Assembly (NCBI GenBank): GCA_027533105.1
Contig: JAPZTW010000009.1
Coordinates: 124,001-188,000 of the forward strand
From: Sphingomonadaceae bacterium
Lineage (GTDB): Bacteria; Pseudomonadota; Alphaproteobacteria; Sphingomonadales; Sphingomonadaceae
Direction: 5' to 3'
Length of the DNA: 64,000 bases
Numbering within the stretch: position 1 is the first letter of the stretch; every line of letters begins with the position of its first letter. Shown in pieces: positions 61,878 to 64,000 of the stretch. Under the pieces are notes generated by a model, which had not been told where the DNA came from, searched no databases, and was given only the letters and a program-made list of their open reading frames with translations. Both the position numbers and the translations under genes were made by a program.

Positions 61878-62656
61878 TTGGCATGACCTTCGGCTTCGGC
61901 GCGCTCGAGGCCGAACTGTGGAAGCTGGTCTTCGTGATGACCCGGATCGGCGCCGCCCTGCTGGCCGCGCCGTTCTTTGGCGCGGGCACCGTGCCGGTGC
62001 AGCTGCGCGTGGCGATCACCGGGGCAATCGCCGTGCTGGTCTGCGCCTGGCTGCCGGTCCAGGTTCCGCCCGCGCTGCTCTCGGTCCAGGGGGTGCTGGC
62101 GATCTTTGGCGAGGTGCTGATCGGGCTGACGCTGGGCTTTGTCCTGCAATTGTGCTTCGCCGCGCCGGTGATCGCCGCCGAGCAGATCGGCGGGGCCATG
62201 GGCCTGAGCCTCGCGACCGCGGTCGACCCGGTCAGCGGCGCCCAATCGCCCGCGCTGGGGCAATACTTCACCGTGCTGCTGACCCTGATCTTCCTGGGCC
62301 TGGGCGGACACCTGCAATTCATCGCGCTGGTGATCGACAGCTATACCGCTTTTCCGCCGGGCCAGACCTGGCTGGGGCCGGAGCGGATCGAAACCGTGCT
62401 GGGCTTTGGCGGGACGATGTTCACCGCCGCGCTGGCCATCGCCTTGCCGGTCACGCTGGTGCTGTTGCTGGTCCAGGTGCTGACCGGGGTAATCAGCCGT
62501 TCCGCCCCGGCGCTCAACCTGTTCGCACTCGGCCTGCCGCTGGGCGTGCTGGCCGGCCTGGCCGCGCTGATCCTGGCCGTGCCGCTGCTGATCGAACAGT
62601 TTGGCGACCTCTCTGCCCAGGGGCTTGAACAGGTCGGGAGCCTGCTGCGGCCATGA
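61874..62656 (+). CDS. fliR: flagellar export gate protein FliR
   Basis: 260 residues with about six helices. MTRIGAALLAAPFFGAGTVPVQLRVAITGAIAVLV, VLIGLTLGFVLQLCFAAPVIAAEQIGGAMGLSLATAVDPVSGAQSPALGQYF and SRSAPALNLFALGLPLGVLAGL are family segments. Overlaps flhB by 4 bp. Confidence 0.95.
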   Translation: MIGMTFGFGALEAELWKLVFVMTRIGAALLAAPFFGAGTVPVQLRVAITGAIAVLVCAWLPVQVPPALLSVQGVLAIFGEVLIGLTLGFVLQLCFAAPVIAAEQIGGAMGLSLATAVDPVSGAQSPALGQYFTVLLTLIFLGLGGHLQFIALVIDSYTAFPPGQTWLGPERIETVLGFGGTMFTAALAIALPVTLVLLLVQVLTGVISRSAPALNLFALGLPLGVLAGLAALILAVPLLIEQFGDLSAQGLEQVGSLLRP

Positions 62657-63798
62657 GCGAGGAAGCCGGCGAAAAGAGCTTCGATCCAACCCCGAAGCGC
62701 AAGCTTGATGCGGCCAAGAAGGGCGATGTCCTGCGCAGCCGCGAGCTGGGCACGGCGATTGCCGTGGTGCTGGGGGCGGCCTGGCTCAAGTTCGCCGGAC
62801 CCTGGCTGCTCGGCGCGATGGAGGGCACGCTGCGCGCGGGCTTTGTCTGGGATCGCCGCGCGATTGAGGATTTCAACCCCGGATCGGCCATGTTGTCCGC
62901 CCTGCTGGCCACACTGCCGCCGGTCCTCGCGCTGGCCGGACTGGTGCTGGTGCTGACCCTCGCCGGCACGCTGATGACGGGCGACGGGCGCTGGGTGGGC
63001 GCCAACATGCTGCCCAAGGGCAACCGGCTCGATCCGATCGCCGGGCTCAAGCGGATGTTCGGGGCAACCGGCTGGATCGAGGCGGGCAAGGGCCTGCTGA
63101 AGTTGGCCCTGCTGGGCGCCATCGCCTGGTACTGGGCGCTGGGCTGGCTCGACCAGCTGATGTCGCTCGGCCGCGGCGCGACCATCGGCCCGCAACTGGC
63201 GCTGGCCTGGCAGGCGATCACCGGCCTGCTCTTTGCCCTGTCGGCGGGCCTGGTCGTGATCGCGCTGATCGACTGGCCGGTGCAGTGGTGGCGGCGCAAC
63301 CAGCGGCTGAAGATGAGTGCGCAGGAACTGCGCGACGAGCACAAGGAAGCCGAAGGGTCGCCCGAAAAGAAGATGGCGATCCGCCAGAAGCAGCGCCAGC
63401 TGGCGATGGGCGGCGTGGCCAAGGCCATGCAGGAAGCACAGTTCGTGCTGACCAACCCCAGCCACTTCTCGGTGGCGATGGCCTATGATCCGGCCAAGGC
63501 GGCCGCCCCCATCGTGCTGGCCAAGGGCCGCGGCGAAAAGGCCCTGGCGATGCGCGAGCTGGCGGCCGAGCTGAACGTGCCGACGCTGGAGTACCCGGCC
63601 CTGGCCCGTTCGGTCTACTTCACCACGCGCGAACACCAGGTGATCCGCGAAGAGCTCTATGCTGCGGTCGCCGGGGTGCTGGCCTTCGTGCTGTCGCTGA
63701 GGCGCGGCGAGCGGGTGCAGCCGCCGCAGATCGAGGTGCCGCTGGCGCTGCGCTTCGACGCCGAAGGGCGGCCCGATCCGGCCGCCGCGCGGACTTAA
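62653..63798 (+). CDS. flhB: flagellar export switch protein FlhB
   Basis: 381 residues. EKSFDPTPKRKLDAAKKGDVLRSRELGTA at the N-terminus, four helices (about 34-50, 80-115, 140-165, 185-210), then a charged linker MSAQELRDEHKEAEGSPEKKMAIRQKQRQLA and the autocleavage site. That site reads NPSH (268-271) instead of the usual NPTH. It changes export specificity after self-cleavage together with FliK. Confidence 0.96.
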   Translation: MSEEAGEKSFDPTPKRKLDAAKKGDVLRSRELGTAIAVVLGAAWLKFAGPWLLGAMEGTLRAGFVWDRRAIEDFNPGSAMLSALLATLPPVLALAGLVLVLTLAGTLMTGDGRWVGANMLPKGNRLDPIAGLKRMFGATGWIEAGKGLLKLALLGAIAWYWALGWLDQLMSLGRGATIGPQLALAWQAITGLLFALSAGLVVIALIDWPVQWWRRNQRLKMSAQELRDEHKEAEGSPEKKMAIRQKQRQLAMGGVAKAMQEAQFVLTNPSHFSVAMAYDPAKAAAPIVLAKGRGEKALAMRELAAELNVPTLEYPALARSVYFTTREHQVIREELYAAVAGVLAFVLSLRRGERVQPPQIEVPLALRFDAEGRPDPAAART

Positions 63799-63828
63799 CC
63801 GGCGCCGCCCCCGACCGTTCTGGCAATC

Positions 63829-64000
63829 ATGACCACCACCTCGGCCACCCAGTCAATCGTCGCCGCGCTCGGCGGTGGCAGCGGGGTCGATTTCGCCGCG
63901 CTGGCCACCAACCTGGCCGAAGCGCAGTTCGCGGCGCGCAAGGACCGGGTCGCGAGCCGCAGCGAACTGGTCGAACGGCAGGTTTCCGCCGCCAGCCAGC
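63829..64000 (+). CDS. fliD: filament cap protein FliD (3' end beyond the window)
   Basis: The first 57 codons from the ATG at 63829: TSATQSIVAALGGGSGVDFAALATNLAEAQFAARKDRVASRSELVERQVSAASQ. The GSGVDFAALATNLAEAQ segment is the FliD/HAP2 N-terminal signature (normally SGiDv..lv..l...e). 30 bp after flhB. No promoter of its own was recognised in the gap. Confidence 0.85.
   Translation, partial: MTTTSATQSIVAALGGGSGVDFAALATNLAEAQFAARKDRVASRSELVERQVSAASQ

Overview
The window is GC-rich, gene-dense DNA from an alphaproteobacterium. It most resembles the Sphingomonadales (Novosphingobium, Sphingobium or Sphingopyxis type). The reasons are the gene orders hemC-hemD-mitofilin and ccoNOQPGHIS-hemN, an FNR-type regulator with a CX2CX7C cysteine pattern, a PhoK/PafA-type alkaline phosphatase, the base composition, and short palindromic repeats of the kinds scattered through sphingomonad genomes. 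No rRNA, tRNA or CRISPR array was seen. The order assignment is inference.

Region by region. 1-1.9 kb: two acyl-CoA dehydrogenase subunits, the first cut by the window edge. 1.9-4.35 kb: a GNAT-like protein, an SDR oxidoreductase, an HTH protein and a 59-residue ORF. 4.5-6.5 kb: a small accessory patch with an AT-rich gene for a coiled-coil membrane protein of unknown function, a truncated copy of the uvrB 5' end, and a ParDE-like toxin-antitoxin pair. 6.6-8.8 kb: intact uvrB. 8.8-13 kb: a tightly overlapping minus-strand operon (tsaD, gpsA, a Wzx/MATE-like flippase, an HhH membrane protein), divergent from hemC-hemD-mitofilin (13-15.6 kb). 15.6-20.7 kb: a UbiH-type monooxygenase, a PhoK-like phosphatase and a DsbD/ScsB-like reductase. 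20.7-31.1 kb: a probable FNR-controlled small RNA, the cbb3 oxidase operon ccoNOQPGHIS with a small secreted cysteine protein and hemN, and an OmpW-like porin. 31.3-32.0 kb: the Fnr-type oxygen sensor that probably controls these genes.

From 32 to 64 kb nearly everything builds a flagellum. A minus-strand operon carries a MotA-like/ExbD-like channel pair, flgA, flgM, flgN, a lytic transglycosylase, flhA and fliA. The plus strand carries flgBCDEFGHIJKL-motAB. Three metabolic or unknown genes and the divergent flagellin gene follow. Then come the sigma-54 activator flbD, fliEFGHIJKLMNOPQR, flhB and the start of fliD. The regulatory logic looks like the Caulobacter scheme: sigma-54 promoters with FlbD-type paired palindromes before flgB and inside fliK, and a FliA (sigma-28)/FlgM switch serving flagellin.

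Unusual points: four ORFs (tsaD, hemC, flgH and the HTH gene) carry short palindromic repeats in frame inside their coding sequence; the uvrB start is duplicated around a toxin-antitoxin module; a second stator-like pair lies in the flagellar operon; FlgD and FlgE are short and FliM lacks the CheY-docking motif; and a structured small RNA with an FNR box lies between dsbD and hemN.
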